NCBI RefSeq assembly: GCF_014205135.1
Contig: NZ_JACHMY010000001.1
Coordinates: 1,178,001-1,242,000, forward strand
Origin: Kribbella italica
GTDB taxonomy: Bacteria; Actinomycetota; Actinomycetes; Propionibacteriales; Kribbellaceae
Reading direction: 5' to 3'
DNA: 64,000 nucleotides
Every line of letters starts with the position of its first letter. Position 1 is the stretch's first letter. The notes beneath the pieces were generated by a model, which had not been told where the DNA came from, did no database searches, and worked only from the letters and a program-made list of their open reading frames with translations. This document shows positions 48,436 through 58,851 of this stretch, piece by piece. The translations under genes and the position numbers were made by a program.

Positions 48436-48518
48436 GGCCTGGTCCTCACCCGGGGCACCCCACCGCGGTGGAGGGTTGCCGTCCAGCTAGCCGGGGCTTG
48501 TCGCTGGCTCTCATGACC
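48436..48518 (-). ncRNA. SAM-IV riboswitch
   Basis: Read on the minus strand, the element opens GGTCATGAGAGCCAGCG, continues with GACAAGCCCCGGCTAGCTGG, has the core CGGCAACCCTCC, then GCGGTGGGGTGCCCCGGG and closes GTGAGGACCAGGCC. This matches the conserved layout of actinomycete SAM-IV riboswitches, recalled from family knowledge: P1 from GGTC and GACC, and the GCAACC and GTGCC core elements. The next start codon (48389) lies 46 bases after it. TGTCCGCAC repeated at 48405-48413 and 48427-48435 lies in the expression platform. Confidence 0.9.
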
Positions 48519-48650
48519 TGCCGACGACGATAAGCAACGGACCGGTGGATGCGCTAGCAGCTATCCCGGATTTTGAGATTCTCCGCCATATCGTGAGATG
48601 GGAACCTCGCGGCGGGTCTGGGGCATCTGAGGGGCAGGGGGTGGTGTCGG

Positions 48651-49367
48651 ATGGCTTGGTGGGGACGGCCGAAATGCCCGGTCCGGGCCGAGGAGCAGGT
48701 GTGGATCGAGGAGTCGCTCGACTGGCTCGTCGAGTCGTTCGGATCCAACGTGCTGGAGCGTCCGGTGGTGCTGCCTTCGGCGTCGTTCTTCCCGCCTGGG
48801 TACGCCGGGTCCGAGGCGGATGTGCGCGCCGTCTACGCGACCGTCGCGGGGCTGGTCGGCGTACCGGTCGAGCGGGTGGTGCTGGAGCTCGAGCCGGACG
48901 ACGCGATGGACGACCTGATCGACGGGCTGCCGGTGGAGATGCGGTCGCGTGGAGCCGCGGCGCACTGGCGGCGGCGTGAGGGTGTGTCGGTGATCACGGT
49001 CGAGATGGCCAAGGCGCGGGAGCCGGTCGCGCTGGTGGCGACGATCGCGCACGAGTTGGGGCACGAGCGGCTGCTGGGCGAGGGGCGGCGCGATCCGGAT
49101 CTGCGCGACGACGAGCCGATGACCGATCTGTTCACGGTCTTCTTCGGCTTCGGTGTGTTCAGCGCGAATGCCGCTTTCGAGTACAGCCGGTCGACGACCG
49201 GGTGGCGGACCAGCCGGCTCGGGTACCTGACCGAGGCGATGTACGGGTACGCGCTGGCGCGGTACGCGTGGCTGCGCGGCGAGACCGATCCGGCCTGGGC
49301 CTCGCGGCTCGACACGAATCCTCGGACTTACCTGAAGCAGGGCCTCAGATATCTGGATGCGGACTGA
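48651..49367 (+). CDS. HExxH-motif protein, possible zinc metallopeptidase
   Basis: This 238-residue cytoplasmic protein has a central IAHELGHERLL (HExxH near residue 133), the zinc-metallopeptidase signature. An acidic/aromatic region follows (EPMTDLFTVFFGFGVFSANAAFEYS), in which an additional metal ligand could lie. I recognise no named family. An ImmA/IrrE-like or DUF-type peptidase is possible. The ATG at 48651 lies after a G-rich leader. Confidence 0.7.
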   Translation: MAWWGRPKCPVRAEEQVWIEESLDWLVESFGSNVLERPVVLPSASFFPPGYAGSEADVRAVYATVAGLVGVPVERVVLELEPDDAMDDLIDGLPVEMRSRGAAAHWRRREGVSVITVEMAKAREPVALVATIAHELGHERLLGEGRRDPDLRDDEPMTDLFTVFFGFGVFSANAAFEYSRSTTGWRTSRLGYLTEAMYGYALARYAWLRGETDPAWASRLDTNPRTYLKQGLRYLDAD

Positions 49368-49392
49368 GGTGCCGGCGGGGGAGGATGCGCGG

Positions 49393-49908
49393 ATGACCTG
49401 GACCGCCCCTGCCGTCGACCGGCCGACCGGATCGCTCGTGGCTCCCGAGCGCGAGCTGCTCGCCGGCTACCTGGACTTCTACCGTCACACCCTGCTCTAC
49501 AAGTGCGCGGGTCTTCGTGGTGAGCAGCTGGCCGAGCGGAGTGCTCCGCCGTCGACGCTGTCGCTGCTCGGGCTGATCCGGCACGCGCGGAAGGTCGAGC
49601 GGATCTGGTTCCGGATCCACTTCGCCGACGTACCGGCGTCGCCGGTCTTCGACCCGGCGCTCGGCAAGGACGCGGACTTCGAGCTGATCGACGCGGCCGA
49701 CGCGCAGGCGTCGTACGAGGCCCTGATCGAGGAGTGGAAGCTGTCCGACGAGGCGGCCGCCGGGCGGTCGCTGGACGATCGGTTCACGTTCTCGGGGGAG
49801 GAGTCCTCGCTGCGGATGATCTACATCCACCTGATCGGGGAGTACGCCCGCCACTGCGGGCACGCCGACCTCCTGCGGGAGCACCTGGACGGGGTCACCG
49901 GGGCCTGA
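49393..49908 (+). CDS. DinB/DUF664 family protein (second copy in the window)
   Basis: This 171-residue four-helix protein is of the DinB family (DFYRHTLLYKCAGL, LIRHARKVERIWFRIHF, YIHLIGEYARHCGHADLLREHLDG). The histidine pattern fits a metal-dependent thiol transferase. The ATG at 49393 has GGGGGAGG just upstream and begins 26 bases after the HExxH gene, so the two are probably co-transcribed. Confidence 0.85.
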   Translation: MTWTAPAVDRPTGSLVAPERELLAGYLDFYRHTLLYKCAGLRGEQLAERSAPPSTLSLLGLIRHARKVERIWFRIHFADVPASPVFDPALGKDADFELIDAADAQASYEALIEEWKLSDEAAAGRSLDDRFTFSGEESSLRMIYIHLIGEYARHCGHADLLREHLDGVTGA

Positions 49909-49937
49909 GCCGGGGCTCGTCACGGCGACCCCGACAG

Positions 49938-49965
49938 TTGCTCCGAGCCCCTAAGCACTTACGCT
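49938..49965 (+). promoter_or_regulatory. Promoter for the DUF4184 gene (leaderless)
   Basis: TTGCTC (49938-49943) and TACGCT (49960-49965) are separated by 16 bases. The GTG start at 49972 is 6 bases after the -10, with no ribosome site. Confidence 0.55.
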
Positions 49966-49971
49966 GCGGCC

Positions 49972-50739
49972 GTGCCTTTCCCGCTCGCCCACCCGGCCGC
50001 CGTCCTCCCGCTGCTGCGGCATCCGTTCGTGCCGTCGGCGCTGGTGGCCGGCGCGCTCGCGCCCGATCTGCTGTACATCGGGCCGCTCTACACCTTCGCC
50101 ACGCGGCACATCAACGGGAACCTGACGCTGACTCTCACCCACGAGTTCAGCTCGGCGTTCTGGCTGGACCCGCTGCTGGCGCTCCTGGCCCTGCTGGTCT
50201 ACCAGCTGATCCTCCGGCGTCCGCTGGTGGCCCTGGCTCCGCCGTCGCTGGCCGGCCGATTCGCTGTTGCTGAGCGGCCGAGCGTGCTGTGGACCGTCGT
50301 GTCGCTGTTCCTCGGCGGCCTGACCCACGTGGTGTGGGACTCCTTCACCCACGGCGACGGCTACTTCGTCCAGCACTGGTCGTTCCTGAGTACTTCGATC
50401 ACACCGGCGTGGGACGTCAACCGGGTGCTCCAGTACGTCAGCAGCATCGGCGGCGTACTGGCCATCGCCATCTACCTGGTCTTCTGGTGGCGCCGCACGA
50501 CCGCTCGGCCGGTGGGGGACGGGCTCGCACCGGCTGCCCGGTACGGCGTACTGGCCGCGGCCTGCATTCTCGCGCTGGCCTTCGCCGTCGTCTCGGTACG
50601 TCGTGCTGCCGCCGACTCCGACGACCTGGTCGGTGAGGCCGTCGTACGGTTCGCGCTCAGCGGTCTGGCGTCCGGTGCCGTCGCGGCGCTGGTCCTGTAC
50701 GTGCTCGTCTGGCAGGTGCTCAGGCTTCGGCGTACCTGA
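49972..50739 (+). CDS. DUF4184 membrane protein
   Basis: This 255-residue protein starts PFPLAHPAAVLPLLRHPFVPSALVAGALAPDLLYIGP, the hallmark of DUF4184. It has about six membrane segments and a conserved GGLTHVVWDSFTHGDGYFV, with histidine and aspartate residues that could bind metal. Function unknown. Its stop abuts the convergent beta-propeller gene. Confidence 0.88.
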   Translation: MPFPLAHPAAVLPLLRHPFVPSALVAGALAPDLLYIGPLYTFATRHINGNLTLTLTHEFSSAFWLDPLLALLALLVYQLILRRPLVALAPPSLAGRFAVAERPSVLWTVVSLFLGGLTHVVWDSFTHGDGYFVQHWSFLSTSITPAWDVNRVLQYVSSIGGVLAIAIYLVFWWRRTTARPVGDGLAPAARYGVLAAACILALAFAVVSVRRAAADSDDLVGEAVVRFALSGLASGAVAALVLYVLVWQVLRLRRT

Positions 50740-51855
50740 TCAGGTCCGGGCGCCGAGCAGCTGCACGTTGCCGCGGCCGTACCGGTCTCTAGGTAGCGCC
50801 GTCTCGCAGGTCCCATCCCCGATGCTGCACCGGATGATCCCGACCGGAGTGTCCTCGCCGGTGTCGACCACCATCAGGATGTGGTCGTCGTCCTCGGCCA
50901 CGGCCATCACGAACTGGACACCGACCCACTGCCGCCGTACGTGGCCGTTGTTCGCGTCCAGCGCGGCAGTGAAGGCCTCGGCGCCGCCGCCGCGGAAGTC
51001 CTCGCTGGCCACGACGGTCTGGTCGTCGGGAGTGAACCCGTCCAGCGAGTACTTGCAGGTCCGGAACTTGCGCTTCCCGGTGTCGAGCTCGGTGACCGCA
51101 CTGCAGAAGGTCTGGGCCGCGCCACTGATGAAGTCGGCCGCCGCGGTGCCGGCCGTGTTGAGTCCTTCGAACCCGCGGACGGTCGTCACCGCCGTCACCT
51201 TCCCGGACTTGGAGTCCCACCGGTAGTACGTCTCCGGCGCCGGGTACCCCTTGCCCTCGGCACTGAAGTAGACGAGGTCGCCACGCACGGCCAGCACCTG
51301 CGTACGCCCGTACTCGGGCCGCTTCAGCGACCGCTGAACCAGCTCGGTGTCCCGCGAGTCGAGCCAGTAGACCGCGCTCTGGCCGTCCACGGCGTACGCG
51401 GCGAGGTCCTCCTCGGCCGACGCCACCAGGCTGCTCACACCGGCAACCCGACCGGGGCTGAACGCCTCGGCGTACGGCTCGATCCTCCGGAGCTCGGTCG
51501 TCACGTCGCCGGTGGAAAGAATCGTGAGCAGACCACCACCGAACCGAACCACCTGCTCGATCGGCTGCTTGCCCGGAACACTGGCCACCGGCCCGGTCCC
51601 ACCGCGGACAACCCGGTCAACCAGAAAAGCCATCTGCGGCCCCTGCCCTTGAGGGAGCTTGGCGAGATCGACCTTCACATCAGCGGGAACCGACGCCGTC
51701 CCCGAGGCCGCCGCCGACGGCGTCCCACTCAGCGGTCCGGCCGCGTCGAGACTGTCATGCGGAACCCTCCGAACCGCCAACGTCGCCCCGGCCGTCACCG
51801 CAGCCACCGTCAGCCCGGCCACCAACACGATCAGCCGGACTCGCACGTTCTTCAC
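50740..51855 (-). CDS. Membrane-anchored protein with beta-propeller-like body
   Basis: This 371-residue protein has one N-terminal membrane anchor (LIVLVAGLTVAAVTAGATLA) and an extracytoplasmic body rich in repeated strand blocks (VYWLDSRDTELVQRS, YYRWDSKSGKVTAVTTV, FTAALDANNGHVRRQW), suggesting a TolB/WD-like propeller. Two disulfide-capable cysteine pairs are present. I do not recognise a specific family. Confidence 0.65.
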   Translation of the reverse strand: MKNVRVRLIVLVAGLTVAAVTAGATLAVRRVPHDSLDAAGPLSGTPSAAASGTASVPADVKVDLAKLPQGQGPQMAFLVDRVVRGGTGPVASVPGKQPIEQVVRFGGGLLTILSTGDVTTELRRIEPYAEAFSPGRVAGVSSLVASAEEDLAAYAVDGQSAVYWLDSRDTELVQRSLKRPEYGRTQVLAVRGDLVYFSAEGKGYPAPETYYRWDSKSGKVTAVTTVRGFEGLNTAGTAAADFISGAAQTFCSAVTELDTGKRKFRTCKYSLDGFTPDDQTVVASEDFRGGGAEAFTAALDANNGHVRRQWVGVQFVMAVAEDDDHILMVVDTGEDTPVGIIRCSIGDGTCETALPRDRYGRGNVQLLGART

Positions 51856-52538
51856 CTCGGTACGCCCACCTTCGTCTCGACCCCAGTAGGTCGGATGCCG
51901 GCCGCGCCCTTTTGGTTGGCCTCAGCTCGCCTTTCATCGGGAACTGGGCGTGATCAGCCCCGACAAACGACGCTACACCGACCGAGCTGTGGCCCAGCGG
52001 CACAACCGGGTGCGCGGCGGGGCGGTTCAGTGGCCGGTAGGGGCGTCCCGCCGCGCGGCGGGACACCGGCCGGGAGCGGGCGCAGCGACGCGGCTTCTAG
52101 CGAGGCGGGGGCTGGGAGGGCGCAGCCGCTCGCACAGCGGGGCAGTGGGTGGGAAGCGGCGTCGCGGGGCAACCTCCTGCGCGGCGGCACACCGGCTGAG
52201 AGGCGGTGCAGCGGTGCAGTTTCTTGCGCGGCGGCGCGGCGGCCGGGGAGGCGGCGCAGGCTTCTCGCGCGGGACACCGGCTGGGAGGCGCACAGCCGCC
52301 CACACCGCGGGGCAGCGGCTGGGAAGGCCCAGCGGTGCAGCGGCCAGAAGGCGGTGCAGCCGCTTTCGCGGCGGGACATCGGCCGGCAGGGGCGCAGCCG
52401 CTTGCGCGGTAGGGCGCCGGGCTCCCTCCTCTCTCCCCCCGCCTGGGCGGAGGCCCACGCTGTGACGCGACGGATGGGGCAGCGTGACCGGCGTGTGACA
52501 CGTGTGACTCGAGTGGTCCTCGGGGTAGCCTGCTAGAC
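51856..52538 (+). repeat. Gene-free region with degenerate GC-rich tandem repeat upstream of ftsK
   Basis: From about 52055 to 52420 a degenerate unit of roughly 35-60 bases recurs. GGACACCGGC appears at 52061, CACACCGGCTGAG at 52188, GGGACACCGGCTGGGAGGCG at 52271 and GGGACATCGG at 52373. Each is followed by variants of GCGGTGCAGCCGCTT. The top strand is clearly G-rich. The first 200 bases (51856-52054) and the last 100 (promoter region) hold nothing else I recognise. Open frames here are repeat by-products, not genes. Confidence 0.65.
52526..52531 (+). promoter_or_regulatory. -10 element for ftsK (leaderless)
   Basis: TAGCCT ends 7 bases before the ATG at 52539, without a ribosome site. No convincing -35 was found. 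Confidence 0.5.
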
Positions 52539-55160
<2,622 letters not shown>

Positions 55161-55162
55161 CC

Positions 55163-56683
55163 GTGCCGGCCCCAACCACCATCCCCCGTGAGCCGTCCGA
55201 CCCCACCACCCCCGCCGCCCCGGAACTCCCCACCACCCACCCCCAAGCCCGCAGCGCCCAGCCCATTCCCCAGGCCCCCAAGCGCAGCACCACCACCCCG
55301 GCACCGCCGACCCACACCCCCACCGAAGCCCCACCCCGCCGCGGAGTCCGCCCAGGCCCGTCAACCCGAGCCACCCAACACCCCTCCGCCAGCCGAAGCA
55401 GCGATCAGCCGCCCGCGAGCCGTGGCGCTGAGCAGGGGCCCGCGAGCCGTGGCGCTCAGCAACTGCCCACGGGCCGCAGCGCCCAGCAGGCTTCCGCGGA
55501 GCCCGCCGCCCAGCAGGCTTCCACGGCCAGCAGCACCCAGCAGACTTCTCCGGACCGCGCCGCCCAGCAGACTTCTCCGGACCGCGCCGCCCAGCAGGCG
55601 TCCACGGCCCGCAGCACCGAGCAGGCGTCCGCGCGTGCCGACACCCGGTCGGGCTCTCCGCGTGCCGACGGCCGGCCAGGCTCTCAAACGGCCGAGGGCG
55701 TCGCCGCCTCCGACGCCGCCCTCAACCCCGTGCCTGCGACCGTCTTCGGCTCACCGGCTCCTCTGCGGCCGGTGCCGGTCGAGGCGAACCTCTCGCCGTC
55801 CCGGCGCAGCTCGCGCCGAGGTTCCCCGGCCACGGACACCCAGGTCTCCACGCCAAGCCGCACCCGGCAAGGAGCCCAGGTTTCCGCACCACGTGACACC
55901 CGGCGGACTTCCTCTTCTGTTGAAGTCCCGGCCGGCTTTGCGGTCAGCGAGGCTCCGAGCCTCACCTTGGTCGGTGCACAAGCATCGAGCGGCTCGCGAG
56001 GAGGTCCGGTGCAGGTACGCAACGAAACTCCGGTCGACGCCCGGTCGGCGGAACCGGTGCAGCACGAGCAGTTGGACGGTCCGGGCAACGACCCGGCGTA
56101 CGAGGGCGAGGAATCGGTGCACGACACGCAGTTCGACGTCGAGGAGTTCGACGTCGAGCCCGACGAGTTGCTTCAGGAGTTCACGGTCCGCTCCTCGCAA
56201 AAGGTTCACGGCGGCATCGCCGTCGGCGCCGTGCTGGTGGCCATCGGTTTCGCCACCTCGGCATCGACCTCACCGACAGGCGTCCTCCGATGGTTCGCCG
56301 CGGCCGCCTTCGCCGCCCTCGCGGTGATCTGCGCCCGCGCCCTGACCGTCGGGGACATGCTGGTTGCCGACCGCGTCGGGATCCGCCTGCGGATCGGCTC
56401 CGAGTGGATCGGCACCCGCTGGGAAGAGATCGAGGAGGTCACCGTCCTGCGTCGCCGGCACCCGCTCGACGACGGCCGGATCGCGGTCCACCTCCTCGAC
56501 CCCGGACCGATGCTGGCAGCCATGCCGGCCGCGACGCGCAGGACCACTGACGCCAACCGTCGCCTGACCGGGACCTCTCTCGCGGTACCGTTCGGGTTGA
56601 CGGCACGGCCGTCGAACGGGGAAGTGGTACAGGCTCTGCACATGCTGGCGGACGCGAGATGTCCGGTCAGGGAACAAATCTGA
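55163..56683 (+). CDS. Repeat-bearing disordered membrane protein coupled to ftsK
   Basis: This 506-residue protein begins at GTG, two bases after ftsK, with AGGAGA just upstream. Residues 1-290 are low-complexity, rich in Pro, Ala, Ser, Gln and Arg, and include nine 9-residue units from about residue 81. An acidic segment follows (about 310-340, EEFDVEPDELLQEF). Two membrane helices (about 350-390, GGIAVGAVLVAIGFATSA and LRWFAAAAFAALAVICARAL) then precede a C-terminal PH-like domain (GDMLVADRVGIRLRIGSEWIGTRWEEIEEVTV). The function is unknown; its position suggests a cell-division or segregation role (inference). Confidence 0.75.
   Translation: MPAPTTIPREPSDPTTPAAPELPTTHPQARSAQPIPQAPKRSTTTPAPPTHTPTEAPPRRGVRPGPSTRATQHPSASRSSDQPPASRGAEQGPASRGAQQLPTGRSAQQASAEPAAQQASTASSTQQTSPDRAAQQTSPDRAAQQASTARSTEQASARADTRSGSPRADGRPGSQTAEGVAASDAALNPVPATVFGSPAPLRPVPVEANLSPSRRSSRRGSPATDTQVSTPSRTRQGAQVSAPRDTRRTSSSVEVPAGFAVSEAPSLTLVGAQASSGSRGGPVQVRNETPVDARSAEPVQHEQLDGPGNDPAYEGEESVHDTQFDVEEFDVEPDELLQEFTVRSSQKVHGGIAVGAVLVAIGFATSASTSPTGVLRWFAAAAFAALAVICARALTVGDMLVADRVGIRLRIGSEWIGTRWEEIEEVTVLRRRHPLDDGRIAVHLLDPGPMLAAMPAATRRTTDANRRLTGTSLAVPFGLTARPSNGEVVQALHMLADARCPVREQI
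55403..55645 (+). repeat. In-frame 27-bp tandem repeat, nine units
   Basis: Nine consecutive 27-base units encode nonapeptides such as QQTSPDRAA, QQASTARST and EQGPASRGA. Units at 55538-55564 and 55565-55591 are identical at DNA level, so copy number has probably changed recently by slippage or recombination. Confidence 0.85.
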
Positions 56684-56769
56684 CTCTGCCGTGACCCCGT
56701 CGGGCCAAGGCCGTTGACTTGATGTCGGCGGATCGGTAAGTACACGGGCGGTGGAGAGGCGGTGGGAAC

Positions 56770-57531
56770 GTGACCATCGGCAGCGAGCTCACGGCGGCCC
56801 GCGAACGGGCGGACCTGTCCATCGAGCAGCTGAGCGCGGCCACCCGGATCAGAACAGGTCTGCTGGTCGCGATGGAGGACGACGACTTCTCCCGGTGCGG
56901 CGGAAACTTCTACGCCCGCGGCCACATCCGTTCGATCGCCCGCGTGGTCAAGGCCGACCCGGCGCCGCTGCTCGCGGCGTTCGATGAGGCCTACCCGCCG
57001 AGCGAACCCGATCGCGCCCGCCGCGACGAACGCATCGAGCCCCGCAAACCCCGCCTGCACCCGGTCCGCCCCCGCTGGGCGGTCGTTGTCGGCGCGATCC
57101 TGGTCGGCCTGATGGGCTGGGGCATGGTCCGCCTGTTCACCCTCCCCAGCGACGTCGAGGCGAACGCCTCCCGCAGCGCCAGCCCCACCCCGGCCGTCAC
57201 CACGCCTGTCGCCCCCAAACCGAGTGCGACGAAGCCGCCGCCCCCGAAGCCCAGCACCCCCGCCAAGCCGAAGCCCGCCACCAAGGTCGTAGTGGTCCTC
57301 AAATCCACCGGCGAGGGCACCTACGTAACCCTTCGCAACTACTACGGCGAGGTTCTCTTCCAGGGCCGCCTCGGCACCGGCTCCACCCAGACGGTGACCT
57401 ACCCCGGCTCCATCCGAGTCTCGGCCGGCGCCCTCAAGAACCTCACCGTCACCATCAACGGCAAGAAGGCCGTCCCCACCACCAGACGCTTCACCATCAC
57501 CCCCACCGGCACCATCCAAAAGGCCCCGTAA
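56770..57531 (+). CDS. RodZ-like helix-turn-helix membrane protein
   Basis: This 253-residue protein has a cytoplasmic XRE-type helix-turn-helix (GSELTAARERADLSIEQLSAATRIRTGLLVAME, residues 4-37). A single membrane segment (about 100-120) and a Pro/Lys/Thr-rich linker follow, then an extracytoplasmic DUF4115 beta domain (TYVTLRNYYGEVLFQGRL). This order is that of RodZ-type cytoskeletal anchor proteins. The GTG at 56770 is used. It follows ftsK and its coupled gene, as in other actinomycetes. Confidence 0.88.
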   Translation: MTIGSELTAARERADLSIEQLSAATRIRTGLLVAMEDDDFSRCGGNFYARGHIRSIARVVKADPAPLLAAFDEAYPPSEPDRARRDERIEPRKPRLHPVRPRWAVVVGAILVGLMGWGMVRLFTLPSDVEANASRSASPTPAVTTPVAPKPSATKPPPPKPSTPAKPKPATKVVVVLKSTGEGTYVTLRNYYGEVLFQGRLGTGSTQTVTYPGSIRVSAGALKNLTVTINGKKAVPTTRRFTITPTGTIQKAP

Positions 57532-57882
57532 CCGCAGTCGGCCCCGCACTCCCGCCCCGTGTGACGGGAACCAGCGATGAGGCGGCGGAACAACGGCGGT
57601 GGCGCTGGCCGCGGCGTGCGGCGACCGGACGCTGCTGACGAAGCTCGACCGGGCGAGCATCGCGCGACCTGGAGGCGGTCCGGATCGCGTAGCGCCGACT
57701 TGATCGCCCGGCTCGTGGCCGCCCGGTTCGTGGTCGCCCGTCTCGGGGCCGAGCGACATGGCGGTAAACCGTCGTACGCTCAGCACGTCTGCCGCCCAGC
57801 TGCAGCAGACGAGGATCTGCTCAGACAGCCGGCCAGCGTTAATCCTTCGCGTTCGCTGACTGGTCCGTGCCAGCCTTCTGGC
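57532..57882 (+). other. Gene-free stretch with 15-bp tandem repeats, possible gene remnant
   Basis: Three consecutive 15-base units (CGCCCGGCTCGTGGC and variants) occupy 57703-57747. CGTCTGC and GCAGACG form an inverted repeat near 57788-57813. A short frame from GTG 57599 (VALAACGDRTLLTKLDRASIA) ends after about 35 codons and might be a remnant of an older gene. No intact gene is seen. Confidence 0.35.
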
Positions 57883-58770
57883 GTGGCAGCGGAAGGAGAA
57901 GGGCCCAGCTCGGGTGACCTCACGCGGGATTACGGCATCAGAGCTTCCGTATTCACCCCGCACGCGGGCGGATTCGAGAGTGAGTGCTGGGTCGCCGACG
58001 ACACCTGGTTCATCAAGGTCTGGCGGGACGAGATCTCGCCAACCGCAGCACCGGGCAGGCTGGCGATCCTTGGCGAGCTCCAGGCGCTCGGTCTCCCGGT
58101 GCCGGCTGCCGTGCCGACGTTGTCGGGCAGTCTTCACGCGACCTGGAACGGACGACCGTACGCCGTCTTTCCCTTCGTCCACGGTCGCCCCGCCACCGAT
58201 GACGACTGGCGCTTGTCGGCTCGCGCGCTTCGTCGGGTCCACGACACCCAACCGGCGAGCGGTGGTCTCACGCTGCCGGTCGGCACGCTCGACGAGTCCT
58301 ACGTTCAACTGCTGGCAGCAAACCTGGATCACCCGTGGATAGCGGATCGCAGAGACGAGATCGCCGCGGCGATCGACCGCCTGCACAACGCCGTACAGCG
58401 CGCGGATCAGGTACCTGCCCGTCGCGTCCTCTGTCACACCGACTTCATCACCCTCAATCTGCTCGTGGACAGCGATGACCAGCTCGCCGCGATCCTCGAC
58501 TGGGATCAGGCGGTGCTGGCTCCCCGCGAGCACGACCTCTGGGTCGCGGCGGAAACTCGACAGCTGGAGGACTACCTCACCGAGTACGGCGCGCGGGACC
58601 TGAGCCTCGATCATCTCGAGTGCACACTCCTGTCCCGCGCACTGGGCGACCTGACCGCCCGTGTCCTGGGCGAGGTCGACCGCCCAGGCGTGCAGATGTG
58701 GGGCTTCGATCGTCTGGCCAGGCTGGACGACGACCTTGCTCGGTTCCGGCCGTTCTGCGGCGGCCTTTGA
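57883..58770 (+). CDS. Phosphotransferase of the aminoglycoside-kinase fold
   Basis: This kinase-fold protein has about 295 residues. The ATP lobe includes ECWVADDTWFIKVWRDE with the lysine. The catalytic loop is VLCHTDFITLNLLV and the metal motif ILDWDQAV. The HTDFIxLN loop is close to macrolide- and homoserine-kinase-like APH proteins. The start is uncertain: GTG 57883 has no ribosome site before it, and the frame stays open further upstream. Substrate unknown. Confidence 0.8.
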   Translation: MAAEGEGPSSGDLTRDYGIRASVFTPHAGGFESECWVADDTWFIKVWRDEISPTAAPGRLAILGELQALGLPVPAAVPTLSGSLHATWNGRPYAVFPFVHGRPATDDDWRLSARALRRVHDTQPASGGLTLPVGTLDESYVQLLAANLDHPWIADRRDEIAAAIDRLHNAVQRADQVPARRVLCHTDFITLNLLVDSDDQLAAILDWDQAVLAPREHDLWVAAETRQLEDYLTEYGARDLSLDHLECTLLSRALGDLTARVLGEVDRPGVQMWGFDRLARLDDDLARFRPFCGGL

Positions 58771-58851
58771 GCGGACGACCAGCACGCGCGTCGGCTGTCG
58801 GCGAGGTGGTTGGTTATGGGCGTTGGGGTGGCAGCAGTCATACTCGGGGTG

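Noticed and set aside
52055..52420. CRISPR array
   Set aside because: Units are degenerate and GC-rich with no constant repeat-spacer alternation, and no cas genes are nearby.
55403..55645. CRISPR array
   Set aside because: The 27-base units are contiguous, in frame and protein-coding.
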